From contig JASLCG010000153.1 of the NCBI GenBank assembly GCA_030151885.1, forward strand, positions 1 through 13,954: 13,954 nucleotides of DNA. Direction: 5' to 3'. The stretch comes from Bacteroides sp. (GTDB lineage: Bacteria; Bacteroidota; Bacteroidia; Bacteroidales; Bacteroidaceae). Made by a program: the position numbers and the translations under genes. Below, one piece after another: positions 1 to 6,594 of this stretch (its first letter is position 1; each line of letters begins with the position of its first letter). The notes below the pieces were generated by a model. It saw only the letters and a program-made list of their open reading frames with translations. It ran no database searches and was not told the origin of the DNA.

Positions 1-67
1 CGTAGGAGAATCGAACTCCTCTTTCCAGGATGAAAACCTGGCGTCCTAACCGATAGACGAACGGGCC
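1..67 (-). tRNA. tRNA-Glu (anticodon UUC), 3' end cut by window edge
   Basis: Read on the minus strand, the segment folds as a tRNA. The acceptor 5' strand is GGCCCGT, the D stem is GTCT/GGAC, the anticodon stem is CCAGG/CCTGG around the loop TTTTCAT, and the T arm is AGGAG-TTCGATT-CTCCT. The anticodon TTC lies at bases 32-34 (GAA on the plus strand), so it reads Glu codons. The visible ACG at the very edge pairs with the end of the acceptor 5' strand; the remaining four acceptor bases, the discriminator and any CCA lie outside the window. A promoter of the Bacteroidota type lies about 60 nt upstream. Confidence 0.96.
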
Positions 68-300
68 ATTTTGAAGTGCTCTTTTTGTTTTATAAAAAGT
101 ACATCACTTTTCCTTAATTGCGATGCAAATGTATGGCATATTTCTTTTACTACAAAATATTTTGACTATTTTTTTTATAAAAAAAGATATAGATGCTGAA
201 AATAAGCTTGTTATAATAGATAATTTTATTCATGCCTGTTTTTTATTGTAGATAATAGGTAAATACTTCTTATATTTATTGATTCAAATTACGCTTATAT
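68..300. other. AT-rich divergent intergenic spacer
   Basis: This 233-base spacer separates the leftward tRNA-Glu from rightward recO. It holds the tRNA promoter (126-156) and a perfect 16-bp palindrome, TTTTTTTATAAAAAAA, at 170-185. I see no coding sequence, no second RNA gene and no convincing promoter for recO. The nearest recO candidate is TATATTTA at 271-278, with no proper -33 partner. No Shine-Dalgarno sequence precedes the recO start. Confidence 0.7.
126..156 (-). promoter_or_regulatory. Bacteroidota-type promoter for tRNA-Glu
   Basis: On the minus strand there is a -33 element TTTG (bases 153-156), a 19-nt spacer and a -7 element TACATTTG (bases 126-133). The second is a full match to the known Bacteroides consensus TAnnTTTG. 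The start of transcription would fall near base 119-121, giving a leader of about 50 nt before the mature tRNA at base 67. An A/T palindrome at 170-185 lies about 50-65 nt upstream of that start and could act as an UP-like element; that last point is inference. Confidence 0.75.
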
Positions 301-1029
301 ATGGATATAATTAGCCAAGCTTTTGTATTGAGGCAAATAAAATATAACGATAGATATAACATTCTAGATCTTTATACGAAGGATTTAGGTAAGTGTACTG
401 CATTAGTTTCTATTCCTAAAGGAAAAAGGTCTAATAGTAAGATGAATTTTTATCAACCACTGTTCCTACTTGATATTAATCTTTATAGAAAATCTAATAA
501 AGGTTTTTTTAAAATAAAGGATGTAAGGTTTTCAAGACCCTATACTAGTATACCGTATGATCCTTATAAAATGTCATTGGTTTTTTTCTTGTCAGAAATA
601 ATTTTTAATGTTGTAAAGGAAGATGTAAGTAACGAGTATTTATTCTTATACATACATAATTCATTAATCTGGTTAGATGAATGTAGGGTAGGGTATGCTA
701 ATTTTCATATTGTTTTCTTAATAAAGTTATTATTGTTTTTAGGATTATATCCTAATGTAGAAGAGTATACGGAAGGGGATTATTTTGATATGAGAAATGC
801 TGTTTTTTGTCGCTCAAAACCAAATGAACATAATCAATACATTATACCTCAAGAAGCTAAAAATATATTGTATTTATCTAGGATGAGTTACAAAACAATG
901 CATCTTTTTAAAATGTCTCGACTAGAAAGGGGGCAAATTTTAGATTATATAATATCTTATTATAAGATACATATACCTGGAGTATCTGACTTAAAGTCTT
1001 TAGATGTATTAAAAGAATTATTCTCATAG
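301..1029 (+). CDS. recO: DNA repair protein RecO
   Basis: RecO binds single-stranded DNA and, with RecR, loads RecA onto SSB-coated gaps in the RecF recombination pathway in the cytoplasm. The 242-residue product has the family layout: an amino-terminal OB-fold region (about 1-80, opening MDIISQAFVLRQIKYND and containing DLYTKDLGK) followed by a helical carboxy domain. The stretch YFDMRNAVFC, the stretch TMHLFKMSRLERGQILDYI and the end LKSLDVLKELF resemble RecO of Bacteroidales as I remember it. The four cysteines that bind zinc in some RecO proteins are absent; only single scattered Cys are seen, and I believe this is usual in the phylum. It is the only plus-strand protein gene here and converges on the dcw cluster. 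The ATG at 301 gives a complete OB fold. Its TAG stop is inside the inverted repeat at 1017-1061. Confidence 0.93.
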   Translation: MDIISQAFVLRQIKYNDRYNILDLYTKDLGKCTALVSIPKGKRSNSKMNFYQPLFLLDINLYRKSNKGFFKIKDVRFSRPYTSIPYDPYKMSLVFFLSEIIFNVVKEDVSNEYLFLYIHNSLIWLDECRVGYANFHIVFLIKLLLFLGLYPNVEEYTEGDYFDMRNAVFCRSKPNEHNQYIIPQEAKNILYLSRMSYKTMHLFKMSRLERGQILDYIISYYKIHIPGVSDLKSLDVLKELFS

Positions 1030-1061
1030 AGAATATATAAGTACAACTCTATGAGAATAAT
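1017..1061. terminator. Perfect 15-bp inverted repeat, probable bidirectional terminator
   Basis: The left arm ATTATTCTCATAGAG (1017-1031) and right arm CTCTATGAGAATAAT (1047-1061) are exact reverse complements, separated by a 15-nt loop. The structure sits between the convergent recO and yqeY genes and includes the last codons and TAG stop (1027-1029) of recO. It ends seven bases from the yqeY stop. Short T runs follow on both strands: ATTTTA on the plus strand after 1063, and TCTTTT on the minus strand left of 1017. Position and symmetry suggest it ends both transcripts, including that of the dcw operon. The U tracts are short, so it may be an imperfect intrinsic terminator or a 3'-end stabilising hairpin. 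Confidence 0.75.
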
Positions 1062-1067
1062 AGTATT

Positions 1068-1517
1068 TTAAGAAAGCAATTCTTTCACTTTTTGTGAGAT
1101 AGCTCTTCCCTCAGCCTTTCCAGCTAGTTTGCTTGTTGCTAGTCCCATTACTTTGCCCATATCTTTCATACTAGAAGCTCCTACGCTAGCGATAATACTA
1201 GAAATCTCTTTTGCTAGTTCCTCATCAGATAGCTGTTTTGGCAGATATTTGTTGAATATCTCGATTTGAGCAAGTTCTTCTTCAGCAAGATCTTGTCGGT
1301 TTTGTTCAGTGTATATCTGAGCAGAATCTTTACCTTGTTTTACAAGTTTTTGAATTATCTTAATTGCGTCAGTGTCTTTTAATTCATGATTGGCTCCAGG
1401 CGCAGTTTGAGCTTCTAAAAAAAGTTTTTTGACATTTCGTAAAGATTGTAAAGCTACCTTGTCTTTGGCTTTCATTGCGGATTTTAAATCCTCATTTATT
1501 TGTTCAAATAATGTCAT
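1068..1517 (-). CDS. GatB/YqeY domain-containing protein
   Basis: This 149-residue protein is a complete free-standing member of the YqeY family. Family hallmarks are LRNVKKLFLEAQ (about 26-37), the block around KQGKDSAQIYTEQNRQDLAEEE (60-81, with KDSA..Y....R.DLA), YLPKQLS (91-97) and the carboxy segment with MGKVMG, LAGKAEGR and VKELL (120-148). The same helical domain forms the tail of the amidotransferase subunit GatB and is thought to contact tRNA. The job of the stand-alone form is not established, so no amidotransferase activity should be assumed. It begins 10 nt after the ftsZ stop on the same strand and is probably the last gene of the dcw operon, followed at once by the hairpin at 1017-1061. 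The ATG at 1515-1517 fits the family start MTLFEQINEDLK. Confidence 0.92.
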   Translation of the reverse strand: MTLFEQINEDLKSAMKAKDKVALQSLRNVKKLFLEAQTAPGANHELKDTDAIKIIQKLVKQGKDSAQIYTEQNRQDLAEEELAQIEIFNKYLPKQLSDEELAKEISSIIASVGASSMKDMGKVMGLATSKLAGKAEGRAISQKVKELLS

Positions 1518-1527
1518 ATTATTAATA

Positions 1528-2910
1528 TTAAAAAATTATTTTAGTACCGTCCTTAGTATCCTCTTGTTCCGAATGGCTATCTACTACATTGTGTTGTACA
1601 TTAGATATATCCTCGGAGTTTGTATGTTTTAAACTATCTGCTGTAGCCTCTATACTAGATAAAAAGCTATTAGTTCTCTCTATAGTTGGTGTGTTTTCTA
1701 CGAGATTTATGACAGCGTCATTGCATAGACTCTCTTTAGTGAAAATATAGTACTGAATTTTCTTGGAGAGCTTATGATACATAAATTCTTTAGCCTGATC
1801 TCCGTATGCAGTTATTATTCTTTCTGTCTCTATTTGTTGATTTTTCTCTTTGATGGCTAATTTTGCTTTCTGTTGTTCTGTTTCATCTTTATTGGCTTTA
1901 TATACAGGGATATCATTAAGACCAAATCCAGTAGCAAGAATTGTAACTTTCACTTGTTGATCAAAATCATTCATATAATTAAGCCCCCAAATAACTTCCA
2001 TATCATGCTCTTTAAACTGTAACATAAAGCTATCTATGTTTGCAAACTCATCCATCATAATGTTCTTTTCATTACAATAGAAGTTTAGCATAATTTTTTT
2101 GGCATTATATATGTCATTATTATTAAGAAGTGGCGACTTCAAGGCATTGCTTATAGCGTCTTTAATTCTATCTTTTCCTTCACCAACACCAGTACTCATA
2201 ATGGCTACTCCACCATTTTTAAGAGTTGTTTCAACATCAGCAAAGTCTAAATTTATTGCACCTTTTAGAGTGATAATCTCTGCTATACTTTTTGCTGCTA
2301 CTGTAAGAGTGTCATCAGCTTTTGCAAAAGCTTCTTTAACAGGTAAGTCTCCATGAATTTCACGAAGTCTTTGGTTGTTGATAACTAGTAGAGCATCAAC
2401 ATTTTTAGCTAACTGATCGACTCCATTGAGAGCTTGTAGAATTTTGACAGTACCTTCAAAAAGGAACGGTATTGTAACTATTCCAACAGTCAATATTCCC
2501 ATTTCTTTTGCAATACCTGCTATAATTGGAGCTGCACCAGTACCAGTACCGCCGCCCATACCAGCAGTAACAAAAACCATTTTAGTTCCATCATTGAAGA
2601 GATTTCTAATTTCTTCCGCACTCTCTTCAGCAGCAGCTTTAGCTTTCTCAGGTCTATTACCAGCACCTAATCCATTTGTGACAGTTTTGCCTAACTGGAT
2701 TTTAACGGGGATGTCAGACTCTTCTAGTGCTTGGTTATCAGTATTACATAGTACAAATGAAACATCATGTATTCCTTGCTTGTACATGTGGCTTACGGCA
2801 TTGCTTCCACCTCCACCTACGCCAACTACTTTAATAATTTTATTTCTACTAGCTGGAATATTAAACTTATCTAAATCGCTAATATCTATTTTATTACTCA
2901 TGCCACACAT
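1528..2910 (-). CDS. ftsZ: Cell division protein FtsZ
   Basis: FtsZ is the tubulin-like GTPase that polymerises into the cytoplasmic Z ring. The 460-residue product shows the glycine-rich VVGVGGGGSNAV (28-39), the tubulin signature GMGGGTGTGAAP (117-128), IPFLFEG (147-153), the DALLVINNQRLREI block (172-185) and the T7 synergy loop NLDFADVE (220-227) with both catalytic-loop Asp (222, 225). After the core (to about 335) comes a charged segment, then YYIFTKESLCNDAV...VENTPT (about 387-409), a carboxy extension that I associate with Bacteroidota. The protein ends DGTKIIF rather than in a familiar FtsA-binding peptide. The first ATG lies 3 nt after the ftsA stop; a second in-frame ATG at 2899-2901 (MSNKIDIS) is equally plausible, and no Shine-Dalgarno sequence decides between them. 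Tight spacing suggests coupling to ftsA. Confidence 0.97.
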   Translation of the reverse strand: MCGMSNKIDISDLDKFNIPASRNKIIKVVGVGGGGSNAVSHMYKQGIHDVSFVLCNTDNQALEESDIPVKIQLGKTVTNGLGAGNRPEKAKAAAEESAEEIRNLFNDGTKMVFVTAGMGGGTGTGAAPIIAGIAKEMGILTVGIVTIPFLFEGTVKILQALNGVDQLAKNVDALLVINNQRLREIHGDLPVKEAFAKADDTLTVAAKSIAEIITLKGAINLDFADVETTLKNGGVAIMSTGVGEGKDRIKDAISNALKSPLLNNNDIYNAKKIMLNFYCNEKNIMMDEFANIDSFMLQFKEHDMEVIWGLNYMNDFDQQVKVTILATGFGLNDIPVYKANKDETEQQKAKLAIKEKNQQIETERIITAYGDQAKEFMYHKLSKKIQYYIFTKESLCNDAVINLVENTPTIERTNSFLSSIEATADSLKHTNSEDISNVQHNVVDSHSEQEDTKDGTKIIF

Positions 2911-2913
2911 AGT

Positions 2914-4443
2914 TTAATTGTTTTCATCATCATCGTCCGAAAAGGTTGTTTGAGACAAACCATTAACAGTCTTTCCAAACCATTTTGCTATTTTCTGAAT
3001 TGCAGAGTTGTCTTTTTTTTCTTGTTTTCTTCTTTTGATCTCTTCTTTTTCAGCTTCTTTCCTTTTTCTCTCTAGTTCTTCTTCTTTCTCTTGTTGAATG
3101 ATTTTTTGTATTTCAGCCTCTTTTTCCTCTTCTAACTTTCTGGCTTTTTCCTCAGCTTCTTGTTGTATTTTTTCCGATTTTTCTTTTATTCTGTCTTCAT
3201 CCTCTTTTTGTTTTTCCATTAACTCATCTTCTCCAAACAAGTTGTAGGGCTGATCTCCATCTTTTATAAAAGTACAATTTTCCTCACCTGTCATTATTAG
3301 TGCAAGTGGGGTTGTTATTTTATGTATTTGAGCAGGATCAAAGAAGTTTTTGAAAATTTCGGAATATTCGATTTTAGGGAAGCTAGGTGTAGCTTCTTCG
3401 ATTTTATCAGTATCGAAGATTTTAGCAATTAATTTTTTTAAATTTTTTATTTTAGCAGCTTCTCCAAATATTATTATTCCGTCACTAAGCTCATCTTTGT
3501 AGTTAGAGTGTTTGATTTGCTCTTTTATATTTACTAATATCTCTTCTTGTCTAGCTTTTAAACAAGCATTTATTTCGAATAATGGAATTTCTTTATCTTT
3601 TCCAGTCTCTGCAAAAATAGTATTTGGATTATTTCTATCTTGCTCATGATAGTCTACATCTCCATAAGCTTGTTTAATAATTTCTGCTCTGTCTTGATCT
3701 ACTTGTAGCTTTGTAAGATCTCTAGTTAGAGACTGGCCTCCCAATGGAATAACCACGTGATATCTTAATATGTTTTTTTTGTATATTGAGAGTGCGGTTG
3801 TTTCTGCACCAAAATTAATAAAAGCACAGCCTCTATTTCTTTGTTGTTCAGTTAATAAAACATTAGCGGAAAGAAGATGAGATAATTTAATATCACTGAT
3901 TTTAAACTCTTCTTTTTCAAAGCATAAGTTTAAGTTGTCAACAACACTCTTTCTACATAAAATATTGACAAATCTCGCTTTAAGTGGAGCAGAAGTCCTT
4001 ACCCCTATAGGCGATGTTCTTTCTAAATTTTCTACTTCATATTCTTGGGGGATGCTTTCTAGAATAGCTAAGCCATATTTGTTCTCAATATTTTTTTTAT
4101 TTTCGGCCTTTAATTGAGCCAAAATATCAGCAGTAATATGGGTTTTTTCAGTAAAGTATTTGGAAAGTGTTGTAGAAACAGAGTGTGTAGATAAGCTGTT
4201 AATACCTAAATACACTTTAGATATCTTAGAGTCTAATTGATTTTCTAGCTGTTCTATAATACTTTTTATAGCGAGTTTAGCCTTATCAATATTAAAGACC
4301 ATTCCTTTGTGCATAAAAGATGTCGCACTAGTATCAGTAAGTGCGAGTATTTTAAGTGTATTATCTTCTTGTTTGCTGCCAGCGATTCCGATTAATCTTG
4401 TTGAAGATATTTCAATTGCTGCTATCAACTTTCTTATAGCCAT
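2914..4443 (-). CDS. ftsA: Cell division protein FtsA with long charged coiled-coil tail
   Basis: FtsA is the actin-like protein that tethers FtsZ to the inner membrane and signals to the wall-synthesis enzymes. The 509 residues start with the phosphate-1 strand AAIEISSTRLIGIAG (8-22) and an SHS2-type insertion (about 80-170). The phosphate-2 motif INFGAETTALSIY (209-221) is followed by VIPLGGQSLTRDL (231-243). The adenosine-loop position reads IIFGEAAKI (324-332), without the usual Gly-Gly. After the core (to about 400) comes a Lys/Glu-rich predicted coiled coil (about 405-478), then a probable membrane-binding amphipathic helix IQKIAKWFGKTVNGL (482-496) and an acidic tail DDDDENN. E. coli FtsA is about 420 residues, so the added length is the coil. 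The gene lies 15 nt after ftsQ and 3 nt before ftsZ. AGGGG close to the ATG is the best ribosome-binding site in the window. Confidence 0.94.
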   Translation of the reverse strand: MAIRKLIAAIEISSTRLIGIAGSKQEDNTLKILALTDTSATSFMHKGMVFNIDKAKLAIKSIIEQLENQLDSKISKVYLGINSLSTHSVSTTLSKYFTEKTHITADILAQLKAENKKNIENKYGLAILESIPQEYEVENLERTSPIGVRTSAPLKARFVNILCRKSVVDNLNLCFEKEEFKISDIKLSHLLSANVLLTEQQRNRGCAFINFGAETTALSIYKKNILRYHVVIPLGGQSLTRDLTKLQVDQDRAEIIKQAYGDVDYHEQDRNNPNTIFAETGKDKEIPLFEINACLKARQEEILVNIKEQIKHSNYKDELSDGIIIFGEAAKIKNLKKLIAKIFDTDKIEEATPSFPKIEYSEIFKNFFDPAQIHKITTPLALIMTGEENCTFIKDGDQPYNLFGEDELMEKQKEDEDRIKEKSEKIQQEAEEKARKLEEEKEAEIQKIIQQEKEEELERKRKEAEKEEIKRRKQEKKDNSAIQKIAKWFGKTVNGLSQTTFSDDDDENN

Positions 4444-4447
4444 ATTT

Positions 4448-4452
4448 CCCCT
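4448..4452 (-). promoter_or_regulatory. Possible Shine-Dalgarno sequence of ftsA
   Basis: On the minus strand AGGGG is followed by AAAT and then the ftsA ATG, a spacing of four bases. The other genes of the cluster show no such purine block, as expected in Bacteroidota, where anti-SD pairing is used little. The match may be chance, and the spacing is short. Confidence 0.35.
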
Positions 4453-4458
4453 ATATAT

Positions 4459-5205
4459 TTATTTTTTTTTCTTACTACAGATTATTTGATTACTAAATTC
4501 TATGTTAATGGTTTTGTATTCATCCCATCCTATCTTATTTAGTACATTCGTATAAAACCTCTTTAATCTATCTAGCCTAAATTCTATTTCTTTTAAACTA
4601 CCTATATATATAATATGATCTCCTACTCTTGGTATTAATTCAATTTCTGTAGGTGATATAACATATATTTGTAGTATTTGGTTGCTCCAAAAGTCATTAC
4701 TATTAATAAAGACTCCAAATGAATATAGCTCTTTTTTTGCAAAATCCTTATTAATATTACCACTTGCTACAATTACAGGTTGAGTTGAACTTGTTCCTTT
4801 GGGCATAATTTCTCCCTTGTTATCAATATAGTACTTTTCTCCACGACTTGTATTATATATTTTTATAAAAGGGATTCTCTGTTTAATATCTATGTTTATG
4901 TTTCCCTTAGGAGTTTTATAACACTGAACTTCATCGACAAGAGGTAAAGTATATAATTCACGCTCTATATTAGAAGTAGATATTTGATTTAACTTTTCTC
5001 CTTTAGGGTTTATCTTTTTAGCATTTAAAGTGGCAATAATGTCATTTGTCTTGATATACTTCCCATTAATAGAATCGATTATATTTATACTTACGTCAGA
5101 GCAAATCATCTCCTGTTTATGGACACGATTTACATAGCAAGCGATATAAGTAATTGCTATAATGATTAATAGGTATAATATAAGTTTGATGACTTTCTTT
5201 ACCAT
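4459..5205 (-). CDS. ftsQ: Cell division protein FtsQ/DivIB
   Basis: FtsQ is a bitopic inner-membrane protein that joins the early and late divisome by binding FtsB/FtsL and the wall synthase. The 248-residue product has a short basic amino end (MVKK), one transmembrane helix (about 5-25) and a periplasmic region. That region begins with a POTRA-like part (about 34-110, containing NIERELYTLPLVDEVQCYKTPKGNINI) followed by the beta domain with RIPFIKIYN and YYIDNKGEIMP (110-135). Sequence identity in this family is low, so the call rests on topology, the YYID..G..MP motif and the position between murC and ftsA. It ends in four lysines, three of them encoded by a run of nine A immediately before the TAA stop. 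The start lies 6 nt after the murC stop. Confidence 0.92.
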   Translation of the reverse strand: MVKKVIKLILYLLIIIAITYIACYVNRVHKQEMICSDVSINIIDSINGKYIKTNDIIATLNAKKINPKGEKLNQISTSNIERELYTLPLVDEVQCYKTPKGNINIDIKQRIPFIKIYNTSRGEKYYIDNKGEIMPKGTSSTQPVIVASGNINKDFAKKELYSFGVFINSNDFWSNQILQIYVISPTEIELIPRVGDHIIYIGSLKEIEFRLDRLKRFYTNVLNKIGWDEYKTINIEFSNQIICSKKKK

Positions 5206-5211
5206 CAGTCT

Positions 5212-6594
5212 TTATTTTTTTAAGTTTAAAGTCTCTTTAAGCTTTGGTAATAATAAATTTATATCTCCCGCACCTAGTGTTAGTAGAATATCGGATTTTA
5301 AATTCTTTATTAAATTACAAATATTCTCTTTATTGCTCAAGAATTTATTATCAACATTTTTGATGTTGTCAAATATGAGCTTACTGTCAACTCCTTTAAT
5401 TGGTTCCTCTCTTGCTGGGTAAATATCCATAATAACAACTTTATCAGCAGTAGATAAACTCTCTGCAAACTCTTTATAAAAGTCTCTTGTACGAGTATAT
5501 AAATGAGGTTGAAATATTACAGTTATTTCTCTTCCTTTATATAATTCTTTTACAGAATCAATACTTCGCTTAATCTCTTCGGGGTGGTGTGCATAGTCGC
5601 TAATAAGTACATTATTATCATTATTAAGGATAAAGTCAAATCGCCTTTCTATACCTTTAAAATTAGCTATAGCTAATTTAATTTCTTCAGGTTGCACTCC
5701 ACACATAAGGGCAACAGCTATTGCTGCAACACTATTTTCAATATTAACTTTTAGAGGAACTCCTAATTTTATATTACGAATTATATGCTCATTGCTAATA
5801 TAATCAAAGTGTATTTCACCATTATTTATTATAATATTTTCTGCGTAGAAATCTCCTTGGTTAATGGAGTATTTAAAGAGTCTTGTACCCTCTTTTAGTT
5901 TTAAGTTTAGCTCTACATCCTCTTTTATTATTAAAGCTCCATTAGCATCTATTAAAGAAGAGTAATACTCGAAGCTCTCTTTGTACTGTTGTGCATCTTT
6001 ATAAATATCAAGATGGTCAGGGTCAGCAGATGTAATAATTGAAATATAAGGATGTAAAGTGTGAAAGGATCTATCAAATTCATCGGCTTCTATAACCACA
6101 TATGGACTTTCGCTATTTAATAATAGGTTAGTGTGATAGTTATGAGATATTCCTCCTAGAAAAGCATTACAGCCTACGTGTGACGAATGTAGTATATGCG
6201 CCAATATAGTTGATGTAGTTGTTTTTCCATGTGTACCAGCAACACAAAGACCTTTGAGAGATTGTGTTATAATACCCAGTACCTCTGATCTTTTCATTAG
6301 ATTGAACCCTTCTTTTTTATAAAAGCTAAGTTCTGTATTAGAAGAGGGGATAGCAGGAGTGTATATAATCAATGTGGATGTCTTATCTGTTTTGAAAGAT
6401 TCTGGAATGAGTGCAATATTGTCTTCGAAGTGTATATTAGCTCCCTCATTAATAAGGTCCTTTGTCAATGTTGATGCGGTCTTGTCGTAGCCTGCAACAT
6501 TAACCCCTAAGTGCAAGAAATATCTAACTAGAGCACTCATACCAATGCCACCAGCTCCAATAAAATAGGCTGACTTTATCTGTTCTATCTTCAT
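5212..6594 (-). CDS. murC: UDP-N-acetylmuramate--L-alanine ligase MurC
   Basis: MurC uses ATP to add L-alanine to UDP-MurNAc, the first peptide step of peptidoglycan precursor synthesis in the cytoplasm. The 460 residues show all three Mur ligase domains. The Rossmann UDP-binding part has FIGAGGIGMSAL (11-22). The central ATPase has GTHGKTTT (120-127), EADEFDRSF (169-177) and DPDHLDIY (191-198). The carboxy domain has GIERRFDF (314-321), DYAHHPEEI (333-341), FQPHLYTRT (361-369) and YPAREEP (392-398). The GAGGIGMS and AHHPEEI forms separate MurC from MurD, MurE and MurF. The length is normal for the family. Its start overlaps the murG stop by 4 nt (ATGA), a classic arrangement for coupled translation, and the ftsQ start follows its stop after 6 nt. 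Confidence 0.98.
   Translation of the reverse strand: MKIEQIKSAYFIGAGGIGMSALVRYFLHLGVNVAGYDKTASTLTKDLINEGANIHFEDNIALIPESFKTDKTSTLIIYTPAIPSSNTELSFYKKEGFNLMKRSEVLGIITQSLKGLCVAGTHGKTTTSTILAHILHSSHVGCNAFLGGISHNYHTNLLLNSESPYVVIEADEFDRSFHTLHPYISIITSADPDHLDIYKDAQQYKESFEYYSSLIDANGALIIKEDVELNLKLKEGTRLFKYSINQGDFYAENIIINNGEIHFDYISNEHIIRNIKLGVPLKVNIENSVAAIAVALMCGVQPEEIKLAIANFKGIERRFDFILNNDNNVLISDYAHHPEEIKRSIDSVKELYKGREITVIFQPHLYTRTRDFYKEFAESLSTADKVVIMDIYPAREEPIKGVDSKLIFDNIKNVDNKFLSNKENICNLIKNLKSDILLTLGAGDINLLLPKLKETLNLKK

Noticed and set aside
245..278. Possible recO promoter: ATTG at 245-248 and TATATTTA at 271-278
   Set aside because: The -7 box lacks the final G, the -33 box lacks a T, and the spacing of 22 nt is long. 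AT-rich sequence gives such matches by chance.
1429..1632. 67-codon plus-strand open frame across the yqeY start and the ftsZ end
   Set aside because: Antisense to two clear genes; hydrophobic composition arises from AT-rich complement sequence, with no promoter.
2426..2917. 163-codon plus-strand open frame, Pro/Ile rich
   Set aside because: It lies wholly antisense to conserved ftsZ sequence, and its composition reflects the complement of the Gly-rich FtsZ core. No domain, promoter or start signal is seen.
3612..3619. TATTTTTG on the minus strand inside ftsA, matching the -7 consensus, as an ftsZ promoter
   Set aside because: No TTTG element lies at the required distance upstream, and similar lone boxes occur at 3810-3817 and 7901-7908.
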